Assembly (NCBI RefSeq): GCF_013761245.1
Contig: NZ_JACDUT010000003.1
Coordinates: 186,001-250,000 of the forward strand
Source: Thermaerobacillus caldiproteolyticus
GTDB lineage: Bacteria; Bacillota; Bacilli; Bacillales; Anoxybacillaceae
Direction of reading: 5' to 3'
DNA: 64,000 nt
The notes beneath the pieces were generated by a model. It saw only the letters and a program-made list of their open reading frames with translations, ran no database searches and had not been told where the DNA came from. Made by a program: the position numbers and the translations under genes. This document shows positions 8,366 to 15,921 of this stretch, piece by piece. The stretch's first letter is position 1; each line of letters starts with the position of its first letter.

Positions 8366-8400
8366 AGGCTGCCCCCAAGGTATAGGGGCAGCCTTGTTTA
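8366..8400 (+). terminator. Terminator of the lipoprotein gene
   Basis: A perfect 10-bp GC-rich stem AGGCTGCCCC/GGGGCAGCCT (8366-8375 and 8385-8394) followed by TGTTT. Confidence 0.75.
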
Positions 8401-8829
8401 GTATATAGTTTATCAACAGTGTTACATTAGCAAAAAATAAAGAGATACTCCTCGAAAGTTATAAGCAATAATAGGGAGTCTTTTTTTTTCGAGGAATTTT
8501 GTGGTTCGGGAATTGTTCATCTCTCCGTTTTTGGTATTCTTGCCTTTCTCTGATGGAAGATGCTGTTTCCTCATCGTTTCGCATATGTTGAACATTAATT
8601 ATTTTGATGCATTAATGAACCGAGGTGTCGATATCACTGAAAGGATAGCCAAGCGAGATCGATGTCTTTTTGGAACGAAATGGAGCGTAAACACGCTCCA
8701 TTTCGTTTGTTCATTGTCAATTTTTTTTAGAAAAATGTTCATATAACGTTCAAGACCACGATGGGTTCATACTTGTTTATTTCTTTACAATAATTCAGTA
8801 GCGACAGCTATAGTGGTCAAAAGGGTGCT
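8401..8829. other. Gap without a recognisable gene
   Basis: No convincing coding region was found. It holds an imperfect hairpin with a nine-T run near 8450-8495. A perfect 14-bp inverted repeat AACGAAATGGAGCG/CGCTCCATTTCGTT lies at 8673-8686 and 8694-8707; a looser T-rich stretch follows about 10 nt later. The inverted repeat could be a terminator or a structured RNA, but no gene that it would terminate is visible. Confidence 0.5.
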
Positions 8830-8841
8830 TGTTACGTAACA
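8830..8841. promoter_or_regulatory. Perfect palindrome upstream of the radical SAM gene
   Basis: TGTTACGTAACA is a perfect 12-bp palindrome about 50 bp before the maturase start. It is followed by A/T-rich -10-like sequences (TATGAT at 8863-8868). The position suits an operator, but no matching regulator is identified. Confidence 0.4.
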
Positions 8842-8891
8842 GCCAAAAGGTGTATGTCTTTATATGATTTTATAAAAAGGGTGTAGGAGCA

Positions 8892-10223
8892 ATGAGAAGT
8901 ATGAAATGGATTCCATCTCGATTTAATGCGATTTCACAAACAGAACGTGGTGAACTCATTCTTTACAATAGTTATACAGGGGCAATCGGTGTTGTGACAG
9001 AGGAAGAGAAAAAAACTGTGTTGCAAGCATTAAAGCGGAGCGGCATTGATCGAGACTTACTGCCTATTGAAAAAACGCTTGCCGAATGCGGGTTTCTTGT
9101 TTCACAGCAAGTGAACGAGGAAAAGCGTGCCCAATTTTTGCATCAAACGTTACATCGGACGGATACGATGCACCTTATTGTACTTCCTACAGAAGCATGT
9201 AATTTTCGTTGTACATACTGTTATCAAGATTTTTCGCGCGGAAACATGAGCCGCGATGTCATCAATGGGTTAAAACATTTTTTTGAAAATAAAATTCCTA
9301 GATTGGAACATCTTACGGTCAGTTGGTTTGGTGGAGAGCCTCTATTAGCGCTTGATATCATCGAAGAATTAAGCGAAACGATAGTAGAATGGACCGATCG
9401 GCACGGCGTAACCTATCAAGCGGAAATGTCAACGAACGGCTATTATTTATCAAAAGAAACACTGCAAACGTTATTGAAATATAAAGTGAATCGTTTTATG
9501 GTGACACTCGATGGAAGCAAAGACGTGCATGATTCGCGCCGAGCACTAACGAATCGAGGACCTACGTATGAAACGATACTTAACCATTTGAAAGATATAC
9601 AAACATTAAATGATTCGTTTGAAATTTACCTGCGCATTAATTTTGATGAAGACAACCTTTCACACATTCCGCATTTTTTAGAAGAGTTAGCTTGTTATTT
9701 TGCGGGAGACTCGCGCTTTCAAATTTTCTGTCGCCCTGTTGGTAAATGGGGGGGAGCAAACGATGAAGGATTACCGATATGTGACAATCGTACAGCAGAA
9801 ACGAAAATATGGGAGTTTACGGAATTTGGCATAAATCGTGGGTTAAATATGAGTTCGATCATTGAGTCGATGTTAATGCCTACTGGGGCGGTTTGTTATG
9901 CGGCAAAGCCACATTCGTTTGTCATTGGCGCCGATGGTCAAGTGTATAAATGTACTTGTTTCCTTCAGGAGGAATATAACCATGTTGGGCGGCTTCATGC
10001 CGATGGAACAATGGACGTTGATTTCGATAAATTAGCCTTATGGGTCACGTCAGGAGAAGAACAAGATGAACATTGTCAGGCGTGCTTTTTTCGTCCTGCA
10101 TGTCAAGGGAATCATTGCCCATTGTATCGCATACGTAAAGGAAAGCGTCCTTGCCCTTATGAAAAACGAAAAATTAAACAAGTGTTGCGCTTACTTCATG
10201 CACAACAATCTGAAACAAAGTAA
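8892..10223 (+). CDS. Radical SAM/SPASM peptide maturase
   Basis: The 443-residue enzyme has the radical SAM cluster motif CxxxCxxC at Cys103, Cys107 and Cys110 (PTEACNFRCTYCYQDF), then WFGGEPLL and STNGYYL, the usual SAM-binding elements. A C-terminal SPASM domain starting near Cys335 carries VCYAAKPHSFVIGADG, KCTCF, CQACFFRPACQGNHC and a final CPYEKR, which should bind one or two auxiliary 4Fe-4S clusters. The first 90 or so residues (LYNSYTGAIGVVTEEEK) resemble the N-terminal region of other RiPP maturases. Such enzymes use SAM radicals to cross-link or epimerise ribosomal peptides. The ATG at 8892 lies 8 bp after GTAGGAG. The only candidate substrate nearby is the 28-codon ORF 89 bp downstream. 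No exporter or protease gene accompanies it. Confidence 0.88.
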   Translation: MRSMKWIPSRFNAISQTERGELILYNSYTGAIGVVTEEEKKTVLQALKRSGIDRDLLPIEKTLAECGFLVSQQVNEEKRAQFLHQTLHRTDTMHLIVLPTEACNFRCTYCYQDFSRGNMSRDVINGLKHFFENKIPRLEHLTVSWFGGEPLLALDIIEELSETIVEWTDRHGVTYQAEMSTNGYYLSKETLQTLLKYKVNRFMVTLDGSKDVHDSRRALTNRGPTYETILNHLKDIQTLNDSFEIYLRINFDEDNLSHIPHFLEELACYFAGDSRFQIFCRPVGKWGGANDEGLPICDNRTAETKIWEFTEFGINRGLNMSSIIESMLMPTGAVCYAAKPHSFVIGADGQVYKCTCFLQEEYNHVGRLHADGTMDVDFDKLALWVTSGEEQDEHCQACFFRPACQGNHCPLYRIRKGKRPCPYEKRKIKQVLRLLHAQQSETK

Positions 10224-10269
10224 CTAACGGTGATGCGATGATTTTGCGCTACAAAGTGTTTTTAAATTC

Positions 10270-10296
10270 TTGACAGTGAATTTTTTTACTTACTAA
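10270..10296 (+). promoter_or_regulatory. Possible promoter between maturase and small peptide ORF
   Basis: A perfect -35 hexamer TTGACA (10270-10275) is followed 15 bp later by a weak -10, TACTAA (10291-10296). The start point would fall almost on the RBS of the small ORF, leaving little leader, so the assignment is doubtful. Confidence 0.25.
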
Positions 10297-10312
10297 GAAA
10301 GGAGGTGGAAAG

Positions 10313-10399
10313 ATGCGTATTTTGCGTCCAGCTGTATCCCCAATCGCAGCATCTAACTCAGGAAGACTTTCTAAATCTGTTCCGGGCAACTTAAAATAG
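10313..10399 (+). CDS. Candidate RiPP precursor peptide (28 residues)
   Basis: A short ORF starts at ATG 10313 behind one of the strongest ribosome binding sites in the window (AAAGGAGGTGG, 10299-10309, ideal spacing). The peptide begins MRILRPAVSP and ends SVPGNLK, with a Ser/Asn/Gly-rich middle (AASNSGRLS). It has no Cys, Trp or Tyr. It lies 89 bp downstream of the radical SAM/SPASM maturase on the same strand, which is the usual place for a substrate. In the same frame after the TAG, 20 more sense codons follow (VACTRKVRKVTLAMGG, then IRRG, stop at 10460-10462). A longer ancestral product or readthrough is therefore possible. The link to the maturase is inferred from position and the RBS only. 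Confidence 0.5.
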   Translation: MRILRPAVSPIAASNSGRLSKSVPGNLK

Positions 10400-10466
10400 G
10401 TAGCCTGTACGCGAAAAGTGCGGAAAGTAACATTGGCGATGGGGGGCATTAGGAGGGGATGAGCTG

Positions 10467-10685
10467 TCACAGTTTTATCTTAATTGATTCCTCCGGGTAA
10501 ACGCCTCGATGGATGATTTTATTAGTAGTACTTACTCCATCGACAGGCTGTTTTCTAAACAGCTCCCCATAGCTGGTTTTCCTTTTTATTTCTTTTTGAA
10601 CTAAGCGATCATAATTTTCTCGAATATCTTCAATCTTTTCTACTGTTGTCTTTGTTTCTGATAACAGGCTAAAATAGGATTGCAT
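10467..10685 (-). CDS. Unrecognised small ORF behind the LacI-type regulator
   Basis: From an ATG at 10685 the minus strand encodes about 72 residues starting MQSYFSLLSETKTT and ending PEESIKIKL. The composition is protein-like (charged helices, IEDIRENYDRLVQKEIKRK). The frame can be extended upstream to 10778, but that part is the terminator stem of the LacI gene, so it is unlikely to be translated. No RBS stands out before 10685. It may be the C-terminal remnant of a lost gene. I do not recognise the family. Confidence 0.3.
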   Translation of the reverse strand: MQSYFSLLSETKTTVEKIEDIRENYDRLVQKEIKRKTSYGELFRKQPVDGVSTTNKIIHRGVYPEESIKIKL

Positions 10686-10714
10686 TGATATTCTTTTTTG
10701 CCGATGAAATGAAG

Positions 10715-10752
10715 AAAGGGCTGAATCCCAAAAGTGTTGGGACAGCCCCTTG
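10715..10752 (-). terminator. Terminator of the sugar ABC/LacI operon
   Basis: On the minus strand AAGGGGCTGTCCCAA and TTGGGATTCAGCCCTTT pair over about 15 bp with one mismatch, followed by a T-rich stretch. It lies about 20 bp after the LacI stop codon. Confidence 0.75.
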
Positions 10753-10774
10753 ATGTTATTTGCGATGCGTATTT

Positions 10775-11794
10775 TCATGATCGTTTTGGCGCCAAGGCGG
10801 TCGATTCTCTTTTAATGAGTTTAGAAGAGAGGAGAATTTCTTGGAACGGTTCGTTTTTGTTTTCCATTCTCCAGAAAAGCAGTTCGACCGCTCTTCTACC
10901 GTAAAGTTCCAAATCAATATCAACCGTCGTCGTTTTCGGCGTAGAGATTTTTGATAATTGACCATTATCGTAGCTGCATATGGATGCTTGATCAGGAACT
11001 TGAATGCCTTGTTGTTTTAAGCCCGAGTTGACTAAAAATCCTAACCTGTCATTAGCGCAAAACCAAGCAGTTGGTTGCTGCTCTAATTGCTGAATATACT
11101 GGAGAATGACTTCTTCTTTTTCTTCCGCATTTTTGAAAATAAACTCCTCGTTTGGTTCGATGCCATATTCCCGCAACGCGAGCAAATATCCTTCATAACG
11201 TTCTTCATAGCTAGGCAAATATTTCACATTGCCGACAAAAGCGATGTCACGATGATTTAATTCAATTAAATGTTGTACCGCAAGATAAGCACCAAAGCGA
11301 TTATTGGTTAGCACGGCATCTGCATGAATATTAGGGTGATGGTAGTCAACAAGCACAGTCGGAATATCGGTAGAGATGACTTTATTAATGTATTCGGTAC
11401 TGATGTGCGAAAGAATTAAGATTCCATCCACCATCTTATTTTCGATGAACGAAGGTAAAATAAGGTTTTCTTTTTGATCGCGATTAATCGATTGAATGTG
11501 TAAGTTCATGCCCCGTTTTACGACTTCTTTTTCAATGCTCAAATAAATTTCTCCAAAAAAATTTTTAAAGGAGAATGCAAAATCGGAAGCGATTAATCCG
11601 ATGTTCCCTGTCCTTCCTGGTTTCTTTTGCTTTCGTGCTCCTGGATATTGATAGCCCATTTCCTCAGCCACACGTTTAATTCGCTCCCGAGTTTCTTCGC
11701 TCACGCCTTCTTTTCCTCTTAAGGCTTGCGATACCGAATTCTTCGATATATTTAATTGATCGGCAATATCTTGCATCGTTACTTTCTTTTTCAT
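10775..11794 (-). CDS. LacI-family transcriptional regulator
   Basis: The 339-residue repressor has the N-terminal LacI helix-turn-helix (VTMQDIADQLNISKNSVSQALRG, about residues 4-26) and hinge. A periplasmic-binding-type sugar domain follows, with DGILILSHIS, NRFGAYLAVQHLIELNHRDIAFVG and a C-terminal TTVDIDLELYGRRAVELL. It is the last gene of the minus-strand cluster that encodes a YesL-like protein and a sugar ABC importer, so it probably controls that cluster. A likely operator is the perfect 20-bp palindrome at 15902-15921 in front of the substrate-binding protein gene. The effector sugar is unknown. Confidence 0.9.
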   Translation of the reverse strand: MKKKVTMQDIADQLNISKNSVSQALRGKEGVSEETRERIKRVAEEMGYQYPGARKQKKPGRTGNIGLIASDFAFSFKNFFGEIYLSIEKEVVKRGMNLHIQSINRDQKENLILPSFIENKMVDGILILSHISTEYINKVISTDIPTVLVDYHHPNIHADAVLTNNRFGAYLAVQHLIELNHRDIAFVGNVKYLPSYEERYEGYLLALREYGIEPNEEFIFKNAEEKEEVILQYIQQLEQQPTAWFCANDRLGFLVNSGLKQQGIQVPDQASICSYDNGQLSKISTPKTTTVDIDLELYGRRAVELLFWRMENKNEPFQEILLSSKLIKRESTALAPKRS

Positions 11795-11836
11795 ATGGCA
11801 ACACCTACTATTCTAATAGACCTCAGCACCAAGTGT

Positions 11837-12592
11837 TTAATGATGCGGTTGAAACATGGTCTCGATTTCTTGAAATAGGTCATTGATAATCAACATGACA
11901 GCAAAGCAGAAAGGACCAATTAAGAAGTATACAGATACCTTAGGAATATAATAAAGGATGAAACCTGTAAATAAAAGCAAAGCAAGTAGCAATAATGTTG
12001 TTTTCCATTTCGTGAATGAACACCATACTGATAATTTTAACACCGATTTATTGGTAATGAAAAAACGAGAGAGCAAAGGATATACATATAATCCTACTAA
12101 TACATTCATGATTAAAAGTGAATATAATAGTGGAAGAATATAATGACCGATTGGATAGTTTTTTAAAAATGCGATATCAGCAATTAATATTGTAATAAGA
12201 ATACACTGAATTGAAAAGAAGAGAGCGGATTGAACGAAATTTACTTTCAAGCTCTTAAAAAACGTTTTCGTTATTTCTACTTGTTTTTCTTTCACTAATT
12301 TCCCCATGACACTAAAGGATGCAGTAAGGGCAGGTCCCATTGGAATCGTAACAAGAAATAAGATCAACCACGTGAATAGATTGGAGTAATCCCACTGAAA
12401 GAGCAGAAATAAGGATGCAGGGATACATAAGAGGAAAAAGTACACATTACATAAGATGAACCAGTAAGTATAAAGAATGATTCGGTAAAACATATTATCT
12501 TGTAAATCAGCTGTTGGAAGCATCAGAACCGACCTCAATCCTTTAAAGATAAGTATAGAGGATTTAAAGGAATTCTCCTTTAAATCCCGCAT
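11837..12592 (-). CDS. YesL-like (DUF624) membrane protein
   Basis: The 251-residue protein has about six hydrophobic segments. Features include MFYRIILYTYWFILCNVYFF near residue 35, a GPALTAS motif near residue 86 and a final cluster near residue 200. The pattern matches the DUF624/YesL family, small membrane proteins that accompany CUT1-type sugar ABC importers in Bacilli. The start codon overlaps the stop of the upstream permease by one base, so translation is coupled. The biochemical role of the family is not established; help in assembly or energising of the importer is often supposed. Confidence 0.8.
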   Translation of the reverse strand: MRDLKENSFKSSILIFKGLRSVLMLPTADLQDNMFYRIILYTYWFILCNVYFFLLCIPASLFLLFQWDYSNLFTWLILFLVTIPMGPALTASFSVMGKLVKEKQVEITKTFFKSLKVNFVQSALFFSIQCILITILIADIAFLKNYPIGHYILPLLYSLLIMNVLVGLYVYPLLSRFFITNKSVLKLSVWCSFTKWKTTLLLLALLLFTGFILYYIPKVSVYFLIGPFCFAVMLIINDLFQEIETMFQPHH

Positions 12593-13443
12593 TAACCTTT
12601 AATTCCAGTAAGAGAAATTCCCTCAACAAAGTATTTTTGCATCGCGAAGAAAAGGAGAAGTGTAGGCAATAATACTAAAATGGAAGCGGCCATTAATGGG
12701 CCCCACTCGACTTTTGTCATTCCGTTAAACATCGCGAGACCTAATTGTAATGTAAATTTGTTCGAATCATTTAAGTACATTAATGGTCCTAGTAAGTCGT
12801 TCCACGAACCTTGGAAGGAAAATAATCCAATGGTGATTAAAGCAGGCTTGGATAATGGGAGAAAGATTTTATAAAAGATTTGGAATCTTGTTGCCCCGTC
12901 GATTAAGGCGGCTTCTTCTAATTCCCTTGGTATCGTTAAAAAGAATTGACGCAACAGAAACACAAACACGGCTTGCCCACCGAAAAAGGCAGGGACGACG
13001 AGAGGTTTGAATGTGTTAATCCATCCAAGTTTTTCAAACATCATAAATACAGGAATCATCGTAATTTCTCCAGGCAGCATGATTGTCGATAAAAGAATCA
13101 TAAACCAAATATTTTTACCTGGGAAGTCGAAGCGAGCGAACCCATAAGCAACAAGGGCAGAAATAAATACTTCGGCAAATACTCGACATCCTGTAATGAT
13201 AACTGTGTTTTTTAAATATAGAAAAAATGGAATATCGGTGACGGCACGGCGATAGTTTTCCCAATAGAAAGAATCAGGAAGCCATTTTGGCGGAATTTGA
13301 AAGATGATGTCTCCGGATTTTAATGAGGTGGAGATCATCCAAAGTAATGGCAATACCGTTGCCGCAGATGCGATGATCAGAAACAGATAGACAAAAAAGG
13401 CTTGAATTTTTTTTCGCTGTGGGTTTGTTAACGTAAATGTCAA
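12592..13443 (-). CDS. Sugar ABC transporter permease (MalG type)
   Basis: The 283-residue inner permease of a CUT1 carbohydrate importer has six transmembrane segments. Its EAA loop (LEEAALIDGATRFQIFYKIFLP, about residues 174-195) is the contact site for the ATPase. The C-terminus ends FVEGISLTGIKG, which is standard for MalG homologues. No ATPase gene is in the cluster, so a shared MsmX-type ATPase encoded elsewhere must energise it, as is common in Bacillus. It lies between the MalF-type permease (14 bp upstream) and the YesL-like gene (1-bp overlap). Confidence 0.93.
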   Translation of the reverse strand: MTFTLTNPQRKKIQAFFVYLFLIIASAATVLPLLWMISTSLKSGDIIFQIPPKWLPDSFYWENYRRAVTDIPFFLYLKNTVIITGCRVFAEVFISALVAYGFARFDFPGKNIWFMILLSTIMLPGEITMIPVFMMFEKLGWINTFKPLVVPAFFGGQAVFVFLLRQFFLTIPRELEEAALIDGATRFQIFYKIFLPLSKPALITIGLFSFQGSWNDLLGPLMYLNDSNKFTLQLGLAMFNGMTKVEWGPLMAASILVLLPTLLLFFAMQKYFVEGISLTGIKG

Positions 13444-13457
13444 GAGGATTCCCCTCC

Positions 13458-14471
13458 TTAACCGTTGATTTCCGTCCCTTTTAAACGATTCATTTCTGAA
13501 CCTTTTAAACCATTGATTTCCGCACCTTTTAAACGGTTGATTTCGTAACCTTTGAATACGTTTTTCTCGAATGTCTTTTTCTTTTTTGATTTTGAGCTTT
13601 GAATTTCACCGGCATAATAAACCCATAAAGGTGATGTTTTAAAAACAAGCAACGTTAAAAGCAAGATGATGACAAAAAGGACCCATGCCATCGCTGTCGC
13701 GTATCCCATTTTATAAAAATTAAAGGCATTTTCGTATAAATAGACCATATAAAATTTTCCTTGATTTTCAGCACCGCCAATAATATAAGCATCATTAAAC
13801 TTCCGGAATGAGCCGATAATTCCCATGACGAGATTGTAAAAAATTACTGGGCTCAGCATCGGAAGGGTAATATGGCGGAATTTGTGCCACCAATTTGCCC
13901 CGTCAATTTCCGCTGATTCATATAAACTGCGGGGGATATCTTGTAATCCTGCAAGGTATGTTAGCATTCCGCCGCCGGCTCCCCAAATGGCCATCATCAC
14001 ATAGGAAGGTAAAACCCAAGACGGATCGCCAAGCCAGTTCGGTCCAGAGATGCCAATGTATGATAATAGTAAATTAATCAAACCGTAATCAGGATCGAGA
14101 ATCCATCTCCATAAAAGAGCAATGGATACGCCAGATACAACGGCGGGAAGATATAAGGCTGTACGGAACAAATAGATTCCTTTTACTTTCACATTCACAA
14201 TGGCGGCAATGGTTAAGGAAGATATGATTCCTAAAGGAATAGCAAATATAGCATATAAAGCGGTGACTTTCAGCGAGTTTAGGAAATTGGGATCTTTAAA
14301 TAGGTTGATATAATTGTCTAAACCAATAAATTTCGGTGCGGTGAAGGAGTTCCAATCGGTAAATCCGATATAAAAGGCAAACGATATTGGAAACAATGTA
14401 AAGATGAAAAATCCAAGGATCCATGGTGATATAAACAGCAATCCTTCGTATTTCTTTAACAACTTCTTCAT
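13458..14471 (-). CDS. Sugar ABC transporter permease (MalF type) with repetitive C-terminal tail
   Basis: The 337-residue CUT1 permease has six or more transmembrane segments and an EAA loop, LYESAEIDGANWWHKFRHITLP (about residues 186-207). The normal permease ends near LWVYYAGEIQ. About 45 further residues follow: a basic linker and then 3.5 copies of an 8-residue unit E-(I/M)-N-(R/G)-L-K-G-x. This tail is not part of the family and should project into the cytoplasm. The ATG at 14471 was preferred over TTG 14480 because AGAGG is better placed. It is partner to the permease immediately downstream and the binding protein upstream. Confidence 0.92.
   Translation of the reverse strand: MKKLLKKYEGLLFISPWILGFFIFTLFPISFAFYIGFTDWNSFTAPKFIGLDNYINLFKDPNFLNSLKVTALYAIFAIPLGIISSLTIAAIVNVKVKGIYLFRTALYLPAVVSGVSIALLWRWILDPDYGLINLLLSYIGISGPNWLGDPSWVLPSYVMMAIWGAGGGMLTYLAGLQDIPRSLYESAEIDGANWWHKFRHITLPMLSPVIFYNLVMGIIGSFRKFNDAYIIGGAENQGKFYMVYLYENAFNFYKMGYATAMAWVLFVIILLLTLLVFKTSPLWVYYAGEIQSSKSKKKKTFEKNVFKGYEINRLKGAEINGLKGSEMNRLKGTEING
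13461..13544 (-). repeat. 24-bp tandem repeat at the 3' end of the permease gene
   Basis: Three full copies and one half copy of a 24-bp unit encode E-(I/M)-N-(R/G)-L-K-G-x: units at 13521-13544, 13497-13520 and 13473-13496, and EING at 13461-13472. Copies differ by several bases, so the array is not brand-new. It is in frame and ends exactly at the stop codon. Confidence 0.85.
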
Positions 14472-14500
14472 TTTTATCAACCTCTTTTTAACTCAGTAAA

Positions 14501-14536
14501 GTAAGAATAAGCTGACTTTCATCAGCTTATTCTTAC
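14501..14536 (-). promoter_or_regulatory. Intercistronic hairpin between binding protein and permease genes
   Basis: A perfect 15-bp inverted repeat GTAAGAATAAGCTGA/TCAGCTTATTCTTAC (14501-14515 and 14522-14536) with a 6-nt loop and no long T run. Such stem-loops commonly protect the upstream mRNA or cause partial termination, so that binding protein exceeds permease. Confidence 0.75.
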
Positions 14537-14547
14537 GTAAGGGGATA

Positions 14548-15825
14548 TTATTGACCTAAGATTTTGCGAAGTGCTTCTGCAGCGTCTTTTGCTGCTTTTT
14601 CTGGGGATTTTTTGCCTAGAAGAATTGGCTCGTATAATTCTTGCCAAATGGCGTTATCAAGTTCGTTTTGCTGCTTCTGGTTATTGAAGCCGCGTGCCAT
14701 TTTTGCACTTTCTTTGATGATATCAACCGCATATTTTTTATCTGGACGAATTTTTTCTACCTTTTCTAAGTCTGATTTTGTAGGAGGAAGTATTTTCCAA
14801 TCGTGAATCGCATTTGTCAAGTCAACTAATGCTTCCGCGGCGACTTTTTTGTTCTTTGTATTGTTCGACATGACTGTGTGGGCAATCCAACTGAAAGTTG
14901 CTTCTGTTTTGGCATGAGGCACTTTTGTCATGCCGATTTCGAAAGCATTTCCGACTTGTTTTTCGAAATCGTCGCCAGCACCACCGAAGAACATGGCGAC
15001 CTTTCCTGTTTTAAACATTTCTGGACCGCCCGTATTTTGTGCTTGAGTTTTAGTAGGTGTTACCTTGTCCACATTAATGAGTTTATTCAACATTTTAATA
15101 CCTTCAATGGCTTCTGGCTCATCGATGCGAACTTTCCCATTTTTATCAATAATTTCTCCGCCATATGTCCAAACCCATGTTGCAATTGGTGGCCAGCCAT
15201 CGATAACCGTTCCAAATTGATCTACTTTCCCGTCGTGATTCGTATCTTTTGTTAAAGCTTTTGCCGCTTTTTCAAAGTCTTCCCATGTCCAGTCTGGTTT
15301 TGGAAGTTCAACACCCGATTTTTCAAAGAGTGTTTTGTTATAGTAAAGCATCACAGGTTGGTTAATCCAAGGTAAGCCGTAAAGTTTTCCATTGACTTTT
15401 CCAACTTGTAACGGACCTTCAAAGTAGTCATTAAGATTTACTTTAGGATTTCCTTTAATGTAGTCATCAAGTGGAGCGATTACCCCTAACTCGGCATACA
15501 TTGGTATGTATTCTTGAGATAACCAGAATAAATCAGGTGCCTGTTTCGCAGCTGCCATTGTTTGAATTTTTTTGTAGTAATCAGCAGGGATGCTTTGGAT
15601 GGTTAAATGATAGTCCTTCGATTCTTTATTAAGCTTATCTACGATCGCTTGAAATTCTTTTAGTTCTTGTGCACCAGCCCATGTTCCGATTTTTAATTCC
15701 ACTTTTCCGTTTTTAGATGAATTGGAATTTGCAGAATCTGATGCATTTGAACATCCTATCGTTCCAACGAGCAAAATAGATGTTAAAAATCCTGCTGCTA
15801 ATTTCTTAAGAAAGTTTTTCTTCAT
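14548..15825 (-). CDS. Sugar ABC transporter substrate-binding lipoprotein
   Basis: The 425-residue extracellular binding protein of a CUT1 importer has a lipoprotein signal peptide ending in LVGTIGCSNAS (lipidated Cys at about residue 25). The mature region contains the family features KIGTWAGAQELKEFQAIVDKL, APDLFWLSQEYIPMYAELGVI and a hinge segment GKVAMFFGGAGDDF. The ATG at 15825 follows GGAGAGAGG. It is the first gene of the five-gene minus-strand cluster (binding protein, two permeases, YesL-like, LacI). The sugar is not identifiable from sequence; no glycoside hydrolase is in the cluster to hint at it. Confidence 0.92.
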   Translation of the reverse strand: MKKNFLKKLAAGFLTSILLVGTIGCSNASDSANSNSSKNGKVELKIGTWAGAQELKEFQAIVDKLNKESKDYHLTIQSIPADYYKKIQTMAAAKQAPDLFWLSQEYIPMYAELGVIAPLDDYIKGNPKVNLNDYFEGPLQVGKVNGKLYGLPWINQPVMLYYNKTLFEKSGVELPKPDWTWEDFEKAAKALTKDTNHDGKVDQFGTVIDGWPPIATWVWTYGGEIIDKNGKVRIDEPEAIEGIKMLNKLINVDKVTPTKTQAQNTGGPEMFKTGKVAMFFGGAGDDFEKQVGNAFEIGMTKVPHAKTEATFSWIAHTVMSNNTKNKKVAAEALVDLTNAIHDWKILPPTKSDLEKVEKIRPDKKYAVDIIKESAKMARGFNNQKQQNELDNAIWQELYEPILLGKKSPEKAAKDAAEALRKILGQ

Positions 15826-15901
15826 TTACCTCTCTCCTTTCTGATTTTTTAGAATGCATTTGTAATGAATTTGTAATCAGAAAAGAAAGATTACTAAATT
15901 A

Positions 15902-15921
15902 GTAATGTAACGTTACATTAC
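15902..15921. promoter_or_regulatory. Operator-like perfect 20-bp palindrome before the sugar ABC operon
   Basis: The half-site GTAATGTAAC is followed by its exact complement GTTACATTAC. The central CG and TGTAAC/GTTACA arms are of LacI-family type. It lies about 80 bp upstream of the binding-protein start, in the promoter region, and is the likely target of the LacI-type regulator encoded at the end of the same operon. Confidence 0.65.

Noticed and set aside
10249-10470. 73-codon minus-strand frame over the small peptide ORF
   Set aside because: No RBS, odd composition (PPIANVTFRTFRV), and it lies opposite a plus-strand ORF with a far better ribosome binding site.
10686-10778. Upstream extension of the unknown minus-strand ORF to an ATG overlapping the LacI stop
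   Set aside because: This part is the terminator stem-loop of the LacI operon, so translation through it is unlikely.
13461-13544. Tandem 24-bp units considered as a CRISPR-like array
   Set aside because: Units are contiguous with no spacers, are in frame, encode a regular octapeptide and end at the permease stop codon.
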